Shown: positions 6,656 through 14,801, counted from the stretch's first letter. The stretch: 38,338 bases of DNA from DASUWK01 sp036378435 (GCA_036378435.1 DASUWK010000073.1:1-38338); one strand, 5' to 3'. The notes: generated from the letters alone by a model not told the origin. A program made the numbers and translations.

Positions 6656-8281
6656 CTACGTGGAAGCCGCGGAGCCCTGCTCCACGACGTACTTCACCGT
6701 GATCCGCGAGGTCAGCAGCGGCAGCAGCGGCAGCGGAAACGGCGTCTGGTTGATCTGGAAGGACAGCACGTGCAGCGAGCGCAGGAAGGCCTGCGCCGAG
6801 CTGTTCGACTTACCCGCCAGCTGAGACTTGATCTGCTCGAAGTCGAGTCGCGGCGCGATGTAGGCGTTGGCCGTGCCGTGAATCGTCAGGTGGCCTCCCG
6901 GCTGCGACTGCGTCACCTGATAGTCGGTCTGGATGTTGTTGTCCGTCGTGACCTGGCCCGCGGGCACATGCGAGGTCAGGTTCTGCTTGAGCTGGTTGCG
7001 CACGTCCGAGTCCGAGTAGAACGCACCTTCGCCCTTCAGCGTCATCGACCCTGTGAACTGCGCCACCAGGTCCCCCACCTTGTGGTCCGCCAGGAACGAG
7101 GGCGTGTCGTAGTTGACGGTGTCGTCCAGCCGCTCGCCCTTCTTGGCCTGGCCGGCGAGGTCATCGTGGATCTTCTGCTGGAGCTTCGTCTGGAGAGACT
7201 GCCGCGCGCTGTCGAAGTCCTGCTGGGAGAGCATCGGGTCCTGCTTCTTCTCCGCGCCGCCGGTGGTGGCGCCGGGGTTGTCGACAAGCAGGCACGATTG
7301 GAACGCGCCCGCGTTCTCGATCGTGTTGATCGTGTGCGGCGGGACGTTGCTGGCCACGCCGGGGTTGACCGCGATGATGTTGGCCTGCGCCGTTCCGCCC
7401 TCGGGGACGATCACATCTCCCTGCTGCGCGAACACCTGGCCCCCGCCGTCGAGGCGCTGGCCGTTCGGGATCTGCAGCGGGCCGCCGATGCCACCGCCGG
7501 CGGCGCAGTTGTTCGTGTACACGACCTGGCCCGTGGCGGGCTGCGCCGGGGTGACGTGCAGCCCCGTCGTCTTGATCTGCTGCGAGGTCTGCTGCGTGTC
7601 GTCGCTGGTCCGCACCGCGACCGCGCCGGTGCCCGGTGCGGCGTCAACATCCATCGCCTGGCTGAACGCGGTGGCCTGGGCGGTCAGGGTGACCGTCGTC
7701 GAGGGCACGAACAGGAACATCGCGACCAGCCCGACGATCAGCACCAGCGCGGCGCCGCCATAGAGCAGGCTGCGGTTGGGCGCGAGAGCCAGCACGTCGC
7801 GGTCGAGGAAGCCCTCGATGCTGCTGCGGCCCGCGCGCGGCGCCGCCTTGGGCTGCGGCGCCGGCCCCGGCTCGGGACTCGGCTCGAACCGAGGCGTGGC
7901 GACCGGTGCCGCTATAGCGGCCGCCGTCGACGCATAGGCCGGCTCGGGGGCGACATACGTCGGAGCAGGCTGTACCGGCGCCGGCGCGGGCACCGGCTGG
8001 TACTCGACACCGACCGGCGCGTAGCGATCCACCGAGGGGTAGGACTGGAAGCCGTGCTCGGCCGCCAGCGCCTGCACTCCGGGCTCGCTCGAGATGATCG
8101 CCACGCGCTTCCCCATGCGGCCCGCGTACTCGCGCAGGAGCTGGAAGTTGAAACGGCTCTGCCCGAGCCGCGAGTGCGGCGGCACCACGATCCCGACCTC
8201 CGAGCCGGGCGAGCGGCGCATGCGCTCTACGACCTCGGTGAGCTCTTCGTCGACTTCGATGTAGATGGGTTGTTGTGCCAT
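6656..8281 (-). CDS. Membrane-anchored baseplate J/gp47-like protein
   Basis: A 541-residue protein in three parts. (1) Residues 1-90 form a predicted cytoplasmic alpha/beta domain (IYIEVDEELTEVVERM; VGIVVPPHSR; GKRVAIISSE). (2) A Pro/Ala-rich linker (95-150) leads to one membrane helix near 172-192. (3) A long exterior region resembles the phage baseplate J/gp47 fold: IPNGQRLDGGGQVF, VPEGGTAQANIIAVNPGVASNVPP, and then a helical segment with SQQDFDSARQSLQTKL. Cys259 and Cys330 could form a disulfide. The function is unknown. Its partner upstream is an FtsA/PilM-like protein. The start is ATG at 8281, with a GGAGAAG purine tract upstream. Confidence 0.75.
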   Translation of the reverse strand: MAQQPIYIEVDEELTEVVERMRRSPGSEVGIVVPPHSRLGQSRFNFQLLREYAGRMGKRVAIISSEPGVQALAAEHGFQSYPSVDRYAPVGVEYQPVPAPAPVQPAPTYVAPEPAYASTAAAIAAPVATPRFEPSPEPGPAPQPKAAPRAGRSSIEGFLDRDVLALAPNRSLLYGGAALVLIVGLVAMFLFVPSTTVTLTAQATAFSQAMDVDAAPGTGAVAVRTSDDTQQTSQQIKTTGLHVTPAQPATGQVVYTNNCAAGGGIGGPLQIPNGQRLDGGGQVFAQQGDVIVPEGGTAQANIIAVNPGVASNVPPHTINTIENAGAFQSCLLVDNPGATTGGAEKKQDPMLSQQDFDSARQSLQTKLQQKIHDDLAGQAKKGERLDDTVNYDTPSFLADHKVGDLVAQFTGSMTLKGEGAFYSDSDVRNQLKQNLTSHVPAGQVTTDNNIQTDYQVTQSQPGGHLTIHGTANAYIAPRLDFEQIKSQLAGKSNSSAQAFLRSLHVLSFQINQTPFPLPLLPLLTSRITVKYVVEQGSAAST

Positions 8282-8336
8282 GTCGTGTGCTGCTTCTCCT
8301 GGGAAATCGCTCAGTCGCCCACTCCTGACGGGATCC

Positions 8337-9596
8337 TCATACCTTCATGGCCTTGAGGACGCCGTGCATCACGGAGTTCACCAGGTCCCGGTCCTCCGCA
8401 CCCTGTCGCAGAGCGTGGACCGCGAGCCCCATCGGCCCGACGTCTTGGGCCGTCGTCAGCTGGCCGGTGGAGTCCTCCAGGGCCCGCACGTCCGCGGGCG
8501 TCAACTGGCGGGCTCTTGGCTCGCGGGCAAAGGGGAGCCCCTCGGCCCACGTGTTCTTGCGGAGCTCGGTCATGACCTCGGGCAGCAGGCTTCCGCCGCC
8601 GCAGACATAGATGTTAGAGGGTAGCCGTTCACCTCGGGCCAGCTCTTTCAAGGACAGCGCGAGCCCCTGGAGGAGCACGTCGACGTCAGCCGCGAGCAGC
8701 TGCGTCACCTGCTGCTCGTGCTCAGGAGGGAGCAGGCCCTCCGAGTGGCGCAGCTTCCTGGCCTCCGCCTCCTCGAAGCTGAGGCCCATCGCCACGGAGA
8801 GCCGCCGGGTGAAGGCGCGGCCCCCGAGGTTGAACATTCGCGTGCCCTCGACGCCGCCGTCGCGCAGGAGGGCGACGTCTGTGGTGCCGCCGCCGATGTC
8901 GACGAAGATGCCGCCCTGCTCCCAGGCCTCGTCTCCGGCCGCCGCACGGGCCAGCGCATACGGCTGCGCCACCGCGGCGATGAGCTCGAGGTCGAGCTCG
9001 CGAATCACGGTCTCGATGGCGCCGATCTGGGTGATCGGAGCGAACGTGTTGAAGACGGTCACTTCGAGCTGGCGGCCCTGGAACCCGATCGGGTTGGCGA
9101 CGGGATAGCCGTCCACGCGGACGCGCGTGATCGCGGAGTGGACCAGCCTCGCTTCAAGCTCGCCATAGCTGCGCTCCAGCTCCAGGAGGTGCTGGGCCTC
9201 CCGAAGGGCGCGGCGCTCGACGAGCTGGAGAAGGTTGCGCAGCTCGATCTGCCGGATCTTCGACGTCGGCCGATCCCGTGGATAGGAGATGGAGCTGCTG
9301 AACCCTTTCACCAGCTCGCCGGCCACGCCGACGACCACGCGCCCCGGGATCGTGCCCGCCATGTCCTCCGCGGCCTCCATCGCCCGGTTGCACGCGTTGA
9401 GGACGGCTTCGATGTCGGTGACGGCACCGCCGCTCATCGCCGACGGCGCCTGCGGCTCGCGCCCGACGCCGATGACGATCCCGTCCGGGCCGTCCTGCTC
9501 GACGACGATCGATTTGACGAGCTCGGTGCCGACGTCCAGCGCGGAGAAGTGCTTGTAGTACTCGTCGCGCTGCTTGAGGAGGTTGAAGCGCGGCAT
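8337..9596 (-). CDS. FtsA/PilM-like actin-fold ATPase
   Basis: A 419-residue actin-like ATPase. The first phosphate motif is ALDVGTELVKSIVV (19-32). An inserted SHS2/1C-like segment follows (GVAGELVKGFSSSI and on). The second phosphate motif is FVDIGGGTTDVALL (231-244) and the adenosine motif is IYVCGGGSLLPEV (about 332-344). The fold is shared by FtsA (division) and PilM (type IV pilus), and the sequence alone does not decide between them. There is no obvious C-terminal amphipathic FtsZ-binding tail. It starts at ATG 9596, 2 bp after alaS, and precedes the baseplate-J-like gene by 55 bp. I infer a cytoplasmic platform for that membrane protein. Confidence 0.8.
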   Translation of the reverse strand: MPRFNLLKQRDEYYKHFSALDVGTELVKSIVVEQDGPDGIVIGVGREPQAPSAMSGGAVTDIEAVLNACNRAMEAAEDMAGTIPGRVVVGVAGELVKGFSSSISYPRDRPTSKIRQIELRNLLQLVERRALREAQHLLELERSYGELEARLVHSAITRVRVDGYPVANPIGFQGRQLEVTVFNTFAPITQIGAIETVIRELDLELIAAVAQPYALARAAAGDEAWEQGGIFVDIGGGTTDVALLRDGGVEGTRMFNLGGRAFTRRLSVAMGLSFEEAEARKLRHSEGLLPPEHEQQVTQLLAADVDVLLQGLALSLKELARGERLPSNIYVCGGGSLLPEVMTELRKNTWAEGLPFAREPRARQLTPADVRALEDSTGQLTTAQDVGPMGLAVHALRQGAEDRDLVNSVMHGVLKAMKV

Positions 9597-9598
9597 CG

Positions 9599-12115
9599 CT
9601 ACTTCAGAGCCTCCGCCAACGCGGCAAAGGCCGTCTCCGGCTGCTCGGTCAGCTTGCCTTGGACCAGGTCCGCCCGGCCCCCACCGTGCCCGAACGAATC
9701 CTTCAGCTTGGTCGCGTCGACGCCGTCCGAAGCGAGGTCGCGCGACACCTTGATGACGAAGTTGCCGCCGCCGGTCACGGCGACCACGCCGCGACCGCCG
9801 ATGGCCTCGAGATACCTGTCGGCATAACCCCGGAGGTCGTCCATGCCCTCGGCGGCGACCTCGCCGACGCCGACGGGAACCCGCGCCTCCAGGCGGCGGA
9901 CGCCCGCTCCACCCTGCACCTGGGCCACTCTCAGCTCGTCCTGCAGCCGCTCGATCCGCTTATCCGCCTGGCGCAGCTCGGCGCGCAGCTCTTCGACCCG
10001 CGCCGGCACGCCGTCGGGTGGTACGCCGAGCGCGCGGCCCAGGTCGACCAGCAGGCCCAGCCGGCCGGCCACGAGCTCATCGGCCGCCTCGCCGGCGGCC
10101 ATGTCGATGCGCCGGAGGCCGGCGCCGATGCTGGACTCCGAGAGGATGACCGTCGCGCCCACGTCGGCTGAGCTGGCGACGTGGGTGCCACCGCAGAGCT
10201 CGCAGCTCCAGTCGCCGAAGCAGACCACGCGCACCTGGTCGCCGTACTTCTCCTCGAAGAGGTGCATCGCGCCCTCGGCAACCGCTTCGCGGTAAGGCTT
10301 GATGGACTCATGGAAAGGCAGCGCGGCGCGCACCTGCTCGCTGACCCGTCCTGAGACCTGGCGGATCTCCGCCTGCGTCATGGCGCGCGGCAGCGCGAAA
10401 TCGAACGTGGTGTGGTCGGGACCGACCCACGAGCCGCGCTGGACCGCGTCCTCGCCGAGCGTCTCGCGCAGCGCCTTGTGCAGCAGGTGGGTGGCGGAGT
10501 GATGCCGGGCGATCCGGCGGCGGCGAGGCGCGTCTACACGCGCCGTGACGGCGTCGCCGACCTTGACCGAGCCCGTGGCGACGACGCCGAGATGCGCGCT
10601 GATGCCTTCCGCCGGCCTCTGCACGTCCTCGACGCGGATGCTGCCGGAGGGGCCGTCGACGCGGCCGGTGTCGCCGATCTGCCCACCCTGCTCCGCGTAG
10701 AACGGCGTTCGGTCGAGGTACACCTCGACCTCGTCGCCTTCGACCGCCTCGCCCACCTCCTCGCCGTCGCGTCTGATCAGCTCCACGCGAGCGTCGCTCT
10801 CGAGCTCGTGGTACCCGGTGAACTCGGCCCGGGGCAAGCCGCGTGCCTCCGACCAGCGCCCCTTCACGATCTGGCGCGAGCGCTCCCGCTGGGCTGTCAT
10901 CGCCGCGTAGAAGCCAGCCTCGTCGACCGGCAGCGAGCGCTCCTCGGCCAGCTCCAGGGTCAGCTCGAACGGGAAGCCGAAGGTGTCGTGCAGGGCGAAG
11001 GCGTCGACGCCGCCGATGGCGCCCGCCTCGGCCAGCTTCTCGAACCGTTCCATGCCCTGCTCCAGGCTGCGCTCGAACCGCTGGACCTCCAGCGGCACGA
11101 CGTCAGCCGTCGCGGCCCTGCCCAGATCTGGGTACTGGTCCTGGTAGGTGGTCGCGACCTGGGCCATCCCTTCGACCAGCGGCCGGCTGACGCCGAGGCG
11201 GCGGGCGTGCAGCTGCGCGCGCCGGATGATCCTGCGCAGCACGTAGCCGCGGCCCTCGTTGCTGGGCCGGACGCCGTCCGCGACCAGGAAGGTCATCGCC
11301 CGCAGGTGGTCGGCCACGACGCGCTCCGAAAGCTGGAGCTGCTCGCGCGCGTTGCCGCGAATCCACTCGAAGGTGTCGGCGTAGAGGTCGGTCTCGAAGA
11401 CGGTCTGACGCCCCTGCACGGCCGACGCCACTCGCTCGAGCCCGCTGCCGGTGTCGATGCCGGGCTTGGGCAGCGGCTGGAGGCTGCCGTCGACCTGCGC
11501 GTCGAACTGCGGGAAGACCAGGTTCCAGATCTCGAGGTAGCGGTCGCAGTGGTCTGGCGGGCAGTCCTCCTGGCCGCAGCCCGCGTCGCGGCCGCGATCC
11601 CACCAGATCTCGGAATCAGGTCCGCAAGGCCCGAGCCCGCTGGCCAGGCCCCACCAGTTCTCCTCGTTCTCGTAGATCCAGGCCGGGCGGATGTCCGTCG
11701 TCTCCCGCCAGAGCTGGCGCGCCTGCTCATCCGTGGGATGCGTGGTCACCCGCAGGCGCTCCTTGTCGAGGCGGAGCGTCAGCGTCAGGAACTCCCACGC
11801 GTACGCGATCGCCCCGGCTTTGAAGTAGGCGCCGGTCGGGGCGAAGTTGCCGAGCATCTCGAAGAAGGTCCCGTGCCGGTCGGTCTTGCCCACCTCCTCG
11901 AGGTCGGGCGTCCGGAAGCACTTCTGGCAGCTGGCGAGCTTCGGCGCCGGAGGCTCCTCCACGCCCTGGAAGTAGGGCTGCAGCGGCTGCATCCCGGCCG
12001 AGATGAAGAGCGTCGTCGGATCGCCCTGCGGCACCAGCGGAGCCGAGGGCAGGACCAGGTGATCGCGCGCACCGAAGTACTCGAGGAAGAGCCTTCTGAT
12101 CTCAGAACCGGTCAC
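9599..12115 (-). CDS. alaS: Alanyl-tRNA synthetase
   Basis: An 838-residue class II synthetase. The N-terminus has VTGSEIRRLFLEYFGARDHL and PTTLFISAGMQPLQPYFQG; the catalytic core has HGTFFEMLGNFAPTGAYFK and RIIRRAQ. The editing domain carries the metal-binding ARHHSATHLLH and CGGTH motifs, and the C-Ala domain has GGGGRADLVQG-like FGHGGGRADL near the end. Length is slightly under the usual ~875. The start is GTG at 12115. A TAAACT hexamer lies at 12136-12131 and no clear ribosome binding site is seen, so a short leader is possible. The gene lies 39 bp after the sigma factor gene. Confidence 0.98.
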   Translation of the reverse strand: MTGSEIRRLFLEYFGARDHLVLPSAPLVPQGDPTTLFISAGMQPLQPYFQGVEEPPAPKLASCQKCFRTPDLEEVGKTDRHGTFFEMLGNFAPTGAYFKAGAIAYAWEFLTLTLRLDKERLRVTTHPTDEQARQLWRETTDIRPAWIYENEENWWGLASGLGPCGPDSEIWWDRGRDAGCGQEDCPPDHCDRYLEIWNLVFPQFDAQVDGSLQPLPKPGIDTGSGLERVASAVQGRQTVFETDLYADTFEWIRGNAREQLQLSERVVADHLRAMTFLVADGVRPSNEGRGYVLRRIIRRAQLHARRLGVSRPLVEGMAQVATTYQDQYPDLGRAATADVVPLEVQRFERSLEQGMERFEKLAEAGAIGGVDAFALHDTFGFPFELTLELAEERSLPVDEAGFYAAMTAQRERSRQIVKGRWSEARGLPRAEFTGYHELESDARVELIRRDGEEVGEAVEGDEVEVYLDRTPFYAEQGGQIGDTGRVDGPSGSIRVEDVQRPAEGISAHLGVVATGSVKVGDAVTARVDAPRRRRIARHHSATHLLHKALRETLGEDAVQRGSWVGPDHTTFDFALPRAMTQAEIRQVSGRVSEQVRAALPFHESIKPYREAVAEGAMHLFEEKYGDQVRVVCFGDWSCELCGGTHVASSADVGATVILSESSIGAGLRRIDMAAGEAADELVAGRLGLLVDLGRALGVPPDGVPARVEELRAELRQADKRIERLQDELRVAQVQGGAGVRRLEARVPVGVGEVAAEGMDDLRGYADRYLEAIGGRGVVAVTGGGNFVIKVSRDLASDGVDATKLKDSFGHGGGRADLVQGKLTEQPETAFAALAEALK

Positions 12116-12154
12116 GGGGTGAGCCTGTCGAGTTTAACGGTGGCTCCTTCAGGT

Positions 12155-12949
12155 TCAGTTACTGGCCGGCCCCGACTCTTCGCTCAGGTACTGCCGCAGC
12201 TGCTCCTGCGCCGCGCGCTGCAGCCGGGACACGTGCATCTGAGAGATGCCCAGCCGTTTGGCGATCTCGGACTGCGATAGCTCGTCATAGAAACGCATGG
12301 CGAGGATCGCCCGCTCCCGCGGGTTCAGGTGCTGCATCGCCCGCTCCAGCACGTCGCGCGTCTCCACGCGGTCCAGGTTCGGGTCCTCGTCGCCGATCGA
12401 CTCCACGAGCTGGCGGCCGTCCTCGGCGTCGGCGCCGCCGGGCGTCGAGTCGATCGAGACCGGCGTGTAGGCGGCGGACATCTCCATCGCCTCCAGCACC
12501 TCGTCCTCGGAGACCCCGATCCGCTCCGCGACCTCGGCCACCGACGGCTGCCGGTTCAGCTCGTTCTTCAGGGCCTCGTTGATCCTCACGACCTGCTGGT
12601 AGAGCTCCTGCAGCCGGCGCGGGAAGCGGATCGCCCACCCCTTGTCCCGGAAGTAGCGTTTGATCTCGCCGGTGATCGTCGGCGTGGCAAACGTCGTGAA
12701 TTCGTTGCCCAGGCCCGGGTCGAAGCGCTCGATGGCCTTGATCAGCCCCAGGAAACCGACCTGGACGATGTCCTCGAGCGGCTCGCCGCGGTTCTGGAAT
12801 TTGCGCGCCAGGAAGTACACGAGGTCCGTGTAGCCCTCGACCAGGCGCGCGCGTATCCGCTCACGCTCGGCTGAGTCTTCGGTTGCCCGGTAGCGGCGGT
12901 GGAGCTCACGGAGCTCCTCGCGCGTGGGCTTCTCGACGGCGGTGCTCAC
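12155..12949 (-). CDS. SigB/SigF/SigG-type RNA polymerase sigma factor
   Basis: A group 3 sigma factor of 264 residues. Region 2 reads LVEGYTDLVYFLARKF and DIVQVGFLGLIKAIERFDP, with the promoter-melting FTTFATPTITGEIKRYFRD. Region 3 (NRQPSVAEVAERIGVS) follows, and region 4 has NPRERAILAMRFYDELSQSEIAKRLGISQMHVSRLQ. This is the stress/sporulation-type family, usually held by an RsbW-type anti-sigma factor; an RsbW-like gene lies directly upstream. Two GTG starts are adjacent. I chose 12949, which is 5 nt from a GGGAG ribosome binding site; the GTG at 12952 would be used if the mRNA is leaderless. Confidence 0.94.
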   Translation of the reverse strand: MSTAVEKPTREELRELHRRYRATEDSAERERIRARLVEGYTDLVYFLARKFQNRGEPLEDIVQVGFLGLIKAIERFDPGLGNEFTTFATPTITGEIKRYFRDKGWAIRFPRRLQELYQQVVRINEALKNELNRQPSVAEVAERIGVSEDEVLEAMEMSAAYTPVSIDSTPGGADAEDGRQLVESIGDEDPNLDRVETRDVLERAMQHLNPRERAILAMRFYDELSQSEIAKRLGISQMHVSRLQRAAQEQLRQYLSEESGPASN

Positions 12950-12958
12950 CACTTCTCC

Positions 12959-12988
12959 CTAATACGGAACCACGACCAATAAGGTCAC
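12959..12988 (-). promoter_or_regulatory. Possible promoter of the sigma factor gene
   Basis: On the minus strand, GTGACC (12988-12983) and TATTAG (12964-12959) are separated by 18 nt. This would place transcription start close to 12952, at the first of the two GTG codons. The GGGAG ribosome binding site overlaps the -10 region, so it would serve only on read-through mRNA from upstream. Each hexamer matches about four of six consensus positions, so this is a weak call. Confidence 0.3.
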
Positions 12989-13012
12989 GATTCCGACGGC
13001 CGGCAGCAGCTG

Positions 13013-13432
13013 CTAGCCGATCAGGTACTTGACCATCGAGATGCGCACCCGCCTCGCCTCGACCTGGGTCTGGAAGTCGTCGACGAAGCAGCGGATCATC
13101 TCGTGGGCGACGCGCTGGAGGTCTTCCTGGTTGGGAACCGCCGGCCGGGCCGGCAGGGCCTCGCGCGAACGCGGCGCCAGGGCCTGGACCTCGACCGCCA
13201 GCCCCCTCTCGGTCTGCGTGTAAGTGAGCTTGAGCGAGGCCCCCTGGCCCCACGTCTGCTCGCCGGAGTCGATCGCGCTCTCGCAGGCCTGGGTGACCGC
13301 GATGGCGAGCTCGTCGAGGTTCTCGAGGTTGAAGCCGAGCCGGCTGCCGAGCCGGCTGGCGACCGCCTTGGCGACGCCGACGAACTCGTGCTCGGCGGGA
13401 ATCTTGAGCTCCGAGAGGACGGTACGGCTCAT
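13013..13432 (-). CDS. RsbW-like HATPase-fold protein with degenerate ATP site
   Basis: A 139-residue protein resembling anti-sigma kinases of the RsbW/SpoIIAB group: an N-terminal strand (TVLSELKIPAEHEFV) and the N-box helix DELAIAVTQACESAI (40-54), followed by strands LKLTYTQ and LAVEVQAL. The family's N-box glutamate and asparagine (EACxNA) are replaced by Gln48 and Ser52. The expected DxGxGF motif is absent, with LAPRSREALPAR in its place. It may bind the adjacent sigma factor without kinase activity; this is inference. It starts at ATG 13432 and is preceded by repeat A. Confidence 0.75.
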   Translation of the reverse strand: MSRTVLSELKIPAEHEFVGVAKAVASRLGSRLGFNLENLDELAIAVTQACESAIDSGEQTWGQGASLKLTYTQTERGLAVEVQALAPRSREALPARPAVPNQEDLQRVAHEMIRCFVDDFQTQVEARRVRISMVKYLIG

Positions 13433-13449
13433 CGGGGTGCCCCTTGCTC

Positions 13450-13600
13450 AGAGATGCGGCCCGTCAGGTGGGCCGGATGGGAGGCGCTGACGAGCACGTG
13501 AAGGAGCGCATCGGGATGCGCGACTGAGCGCGCGCAGAAGGCAACGATGCAGACGGGCCGGCTGAGCGCCGCAGGTCCGGCAAGGCGGTGCCCCGACGAG
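13450..13600 (-). repeat. Intergenic repeat copy A (structured element upstream of the RsbW-like gene)
   Basis: This region between the YtxH and RsbW-like genes aligns without gaps to 31875-32025. By hand count about 102 of the first 131 positions are identical, with similarity fading towards 13600. It includes an identical block CGAGCACGTG and a hairpin at 13506-13521: GCGCAT, loop CGGG, ATGCGC. A nine-base pair of arms, CGGCCCGTC/GACGGGCCG, can close most of the element. Substitutions fall on all three codon positions in the only shared open frame, so a structured RNA or dispersed DNA repeat is more likely than a peptide. Confidence 0.7.
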
Positions 13601-13607
13601 CCGCCGC

Positions 13608-13964
13608 TCACCCGGTCGAGCCCTCCGCGGCCTCGGCCGGCTCGACTGCCGCGCCCAGCTCCGCCTGCCGCGCCTCTTCCTCCAGCTCGCGCCGGCGCTT
13701 CTTGGCCGCCTGCACCCCGTCCTGGATGGCGCGCTGGACCGGGTGGTCGGGGTCGCTGACCGCGGTCCGGGCCTTGTCGGCGGCCGCGCGAGCGCGGGCC
13801 TTGAGCTCCGGCGACCGGCCGGTCAGCTCGATCGTCCGCGTCCGCAGGCTGTCGACCTGCTCACGGCCGGGGCCGCTGGCCAGGTAGGCGCCGGCGATCA
13901 GGCCCGCGATGCTCCCGATGACGAAACCCCAGCTGAAACCCCCGCCGCCTTCGTCGCTAGCCAC
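13608..13964 (-). CDS. YtxH-domain protein
   Basis: A protein of about 118 residues. An N-terminal glycine-rich stretch precedes one membrane helix in FSWGFVIGSIAGLIAGAYLA. A YtxH-like segment follows (GPGREQVDSLRTRTIELTGR), then a long charged helix rich in Lys, Arg, Ala and Glu (PVQRAIQDGVQAAKKRRREL). The role is unknown; the family is a small membrane-anchored helix protein. I chose GTG at 13964 because GGAGGAG lies 6 nt upstream and the junction overlaps the DUF948 stop. ATG at 13985 would add seven residues. No catalytic motif is present. Confidence 0.78.
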   Translation of the reverse strand: MASDEGGGGFSWGFVIGSIAGLIAGAYLASGPGREQVDSLRTRTIELTGRSPELKARARAAADKARTAVSDPDHPVQRAIQDGVQAAKKRRRELEEEARQAELGAAVEPAEAAEGSTG

Positions 13965-14361
13965 CAACCACTCCTCCTCGGTCATCCGCCTCGGCTTCCT
14001 CGGCATCCGCGGTGTCGACGTACGAGTCCGCCAGCGAGCCCGCGCTGGCGCGAACGCCGTACGCGGTGGCCTGCAAACCCCAGCCGAGACGTTGCACCAG
14101 CAGCCTGGCTTGTCCGCCAAACCGCTGAGCTCCCGAACCGGTCACCTGCAAGGCCACATTCACTCCTGCCGCGATGTCGTTGACGTTGCCGAGGCCTTCA
14201 CGGACCTCGGGCAGAGTTTCCCGCATCTCATGGGCGGTTGTGAGCAGTACTTCCTCCAGCGCCATCAGGGCTCGGCTCAGCCTGCGCAGGACACCGATGC
14301 CATACAGCGCCAGGAGGGCGACTGCTACGGCCGCCACCCAGAGCAGGACGCTCTGTGCCAT
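13957..14361 (-). CDS. DUF948 family membrane protein
   Basis: A 134-residue protein with an N-terminal membrane helix (LLWVAAVAVALLALYGIGV), then a DUF948-like coiled region (LSRALMALEEVLLTTAHEM, LPEVREGLGNVNDIAAGV), and an acidic C-terminus. The function is unknown; DUF948 and YtxH genes often lie together, as here. The ATG at 14361 is preceded by GAGGGAAC. The 8 nt overlap with the YtxH gene suggests translational coupling. Confidence 0.82.
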   Translation of the reverse strand: MAQSVLLWVAAVAVALLALYGIGVLRRLSRALMALEEVLLTTAHEMRETLPEVREGLGNVNDIAAGVNVALQVTGSGAQRFGGQARLLVQRLGWGLQATAYGVRASAGSLADSYVDTADAEEAEADDRGGVVGG

Positions 14362-14396
14362 TTAGTTCCCTCGTCTCAACGGGCTTTAAACAACCG

Positions 14397-14801
14397 TCAG
14401 CGCGGGGGCCGCGAGTCCCCGCGCAAGTTTATGGGCGGCCACGGCACATGCGGCGCCAGCGGCTGCAGCGCCAGAGCGAACAAAGCAGCGGGCAGCACGT
14501 CCGCCTGGCCGATGCGCCAGGCCGGGAGCCCGAGGCCGAGCCAGACCTGGCCGAGGATCCAGCCCAGCACGGTCAGACCGAGCACCACCACGTACGGCCG
14601 CGGCCGTTGCGGGAGGAAGGCGTAGATCAGCTGCGAGCAGATCAGGATCAGCAGGAGGGCGACGATCAGGCCCGGCGGGACGAAACCCAAGCTAAGTTGC
14701 TCCCGCCGGCGGGGCGGTGGGTTGTCCTGGTTCTTCCAGGTGGGTCCCCTGCCGCTCTTCTTCGCGATCCCGCTCACCGGCGGGCATGGCGTCGTTGACA
14801 C
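14397..14801 (-). CDS. Unrecognised small membrane protein
   Basis: I do not recognise this protein. With a GTG start at 14801 it has about 134 residues: a polar, proline- and lysine-rich N-terminus (KKSGRGPTWKNQDNPPPRR) and then about three hydrophobic segments (VPPGLIVALLLILICSQLIY; VVVLGLTVLGWILGQVWLGL; VLPAALFALALQPL). It ends in a short basic tail. The frame is open back to a TTG at 14837, and neither start has a good ribosome binding site. Support comes from the coherent hydrophobic pattern and from filling the gap between aspS and the DUF948 gene. Function is unknown. Confidence 0.6.
   Translation of the reverse strand: MSTTPCPPVSGIAKKSGRGPTWKNQDNPPPRRREQLSLGFVPPGLIVALLLILICSQLIYAFLPQRPRPYVVVLGLTVLGWILGQVWLGLGLPAWRIGQADVLPAALFALALQPLAPHVPWPPINLRGDSRPPR

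Noticed and set aside
6266..8356. A long plus-strand open frame (696 codons) opposite ruvX and the baseplate-J-like gene
   Set aside because: The translation is low-complexity Arg/Val/Leu/Asp-rich, typical of antisense frames in GC-rich DNA. The minus strand has clear domain matches.
10412..12280. A plus-strand open frame (622 codons) opposite alaS
   Set aside because: Shadow frame; alaS on the other strand has all its motifs.
13429..13611. A 60-codon minus-strand frame over repeat A that resembles one over repeat B
   Set aside because: Differences between copies are spread over all three codon positions with many non-conservative changes, and a hairpin covaries. It is better explained as a structured repeat than as a small protein.
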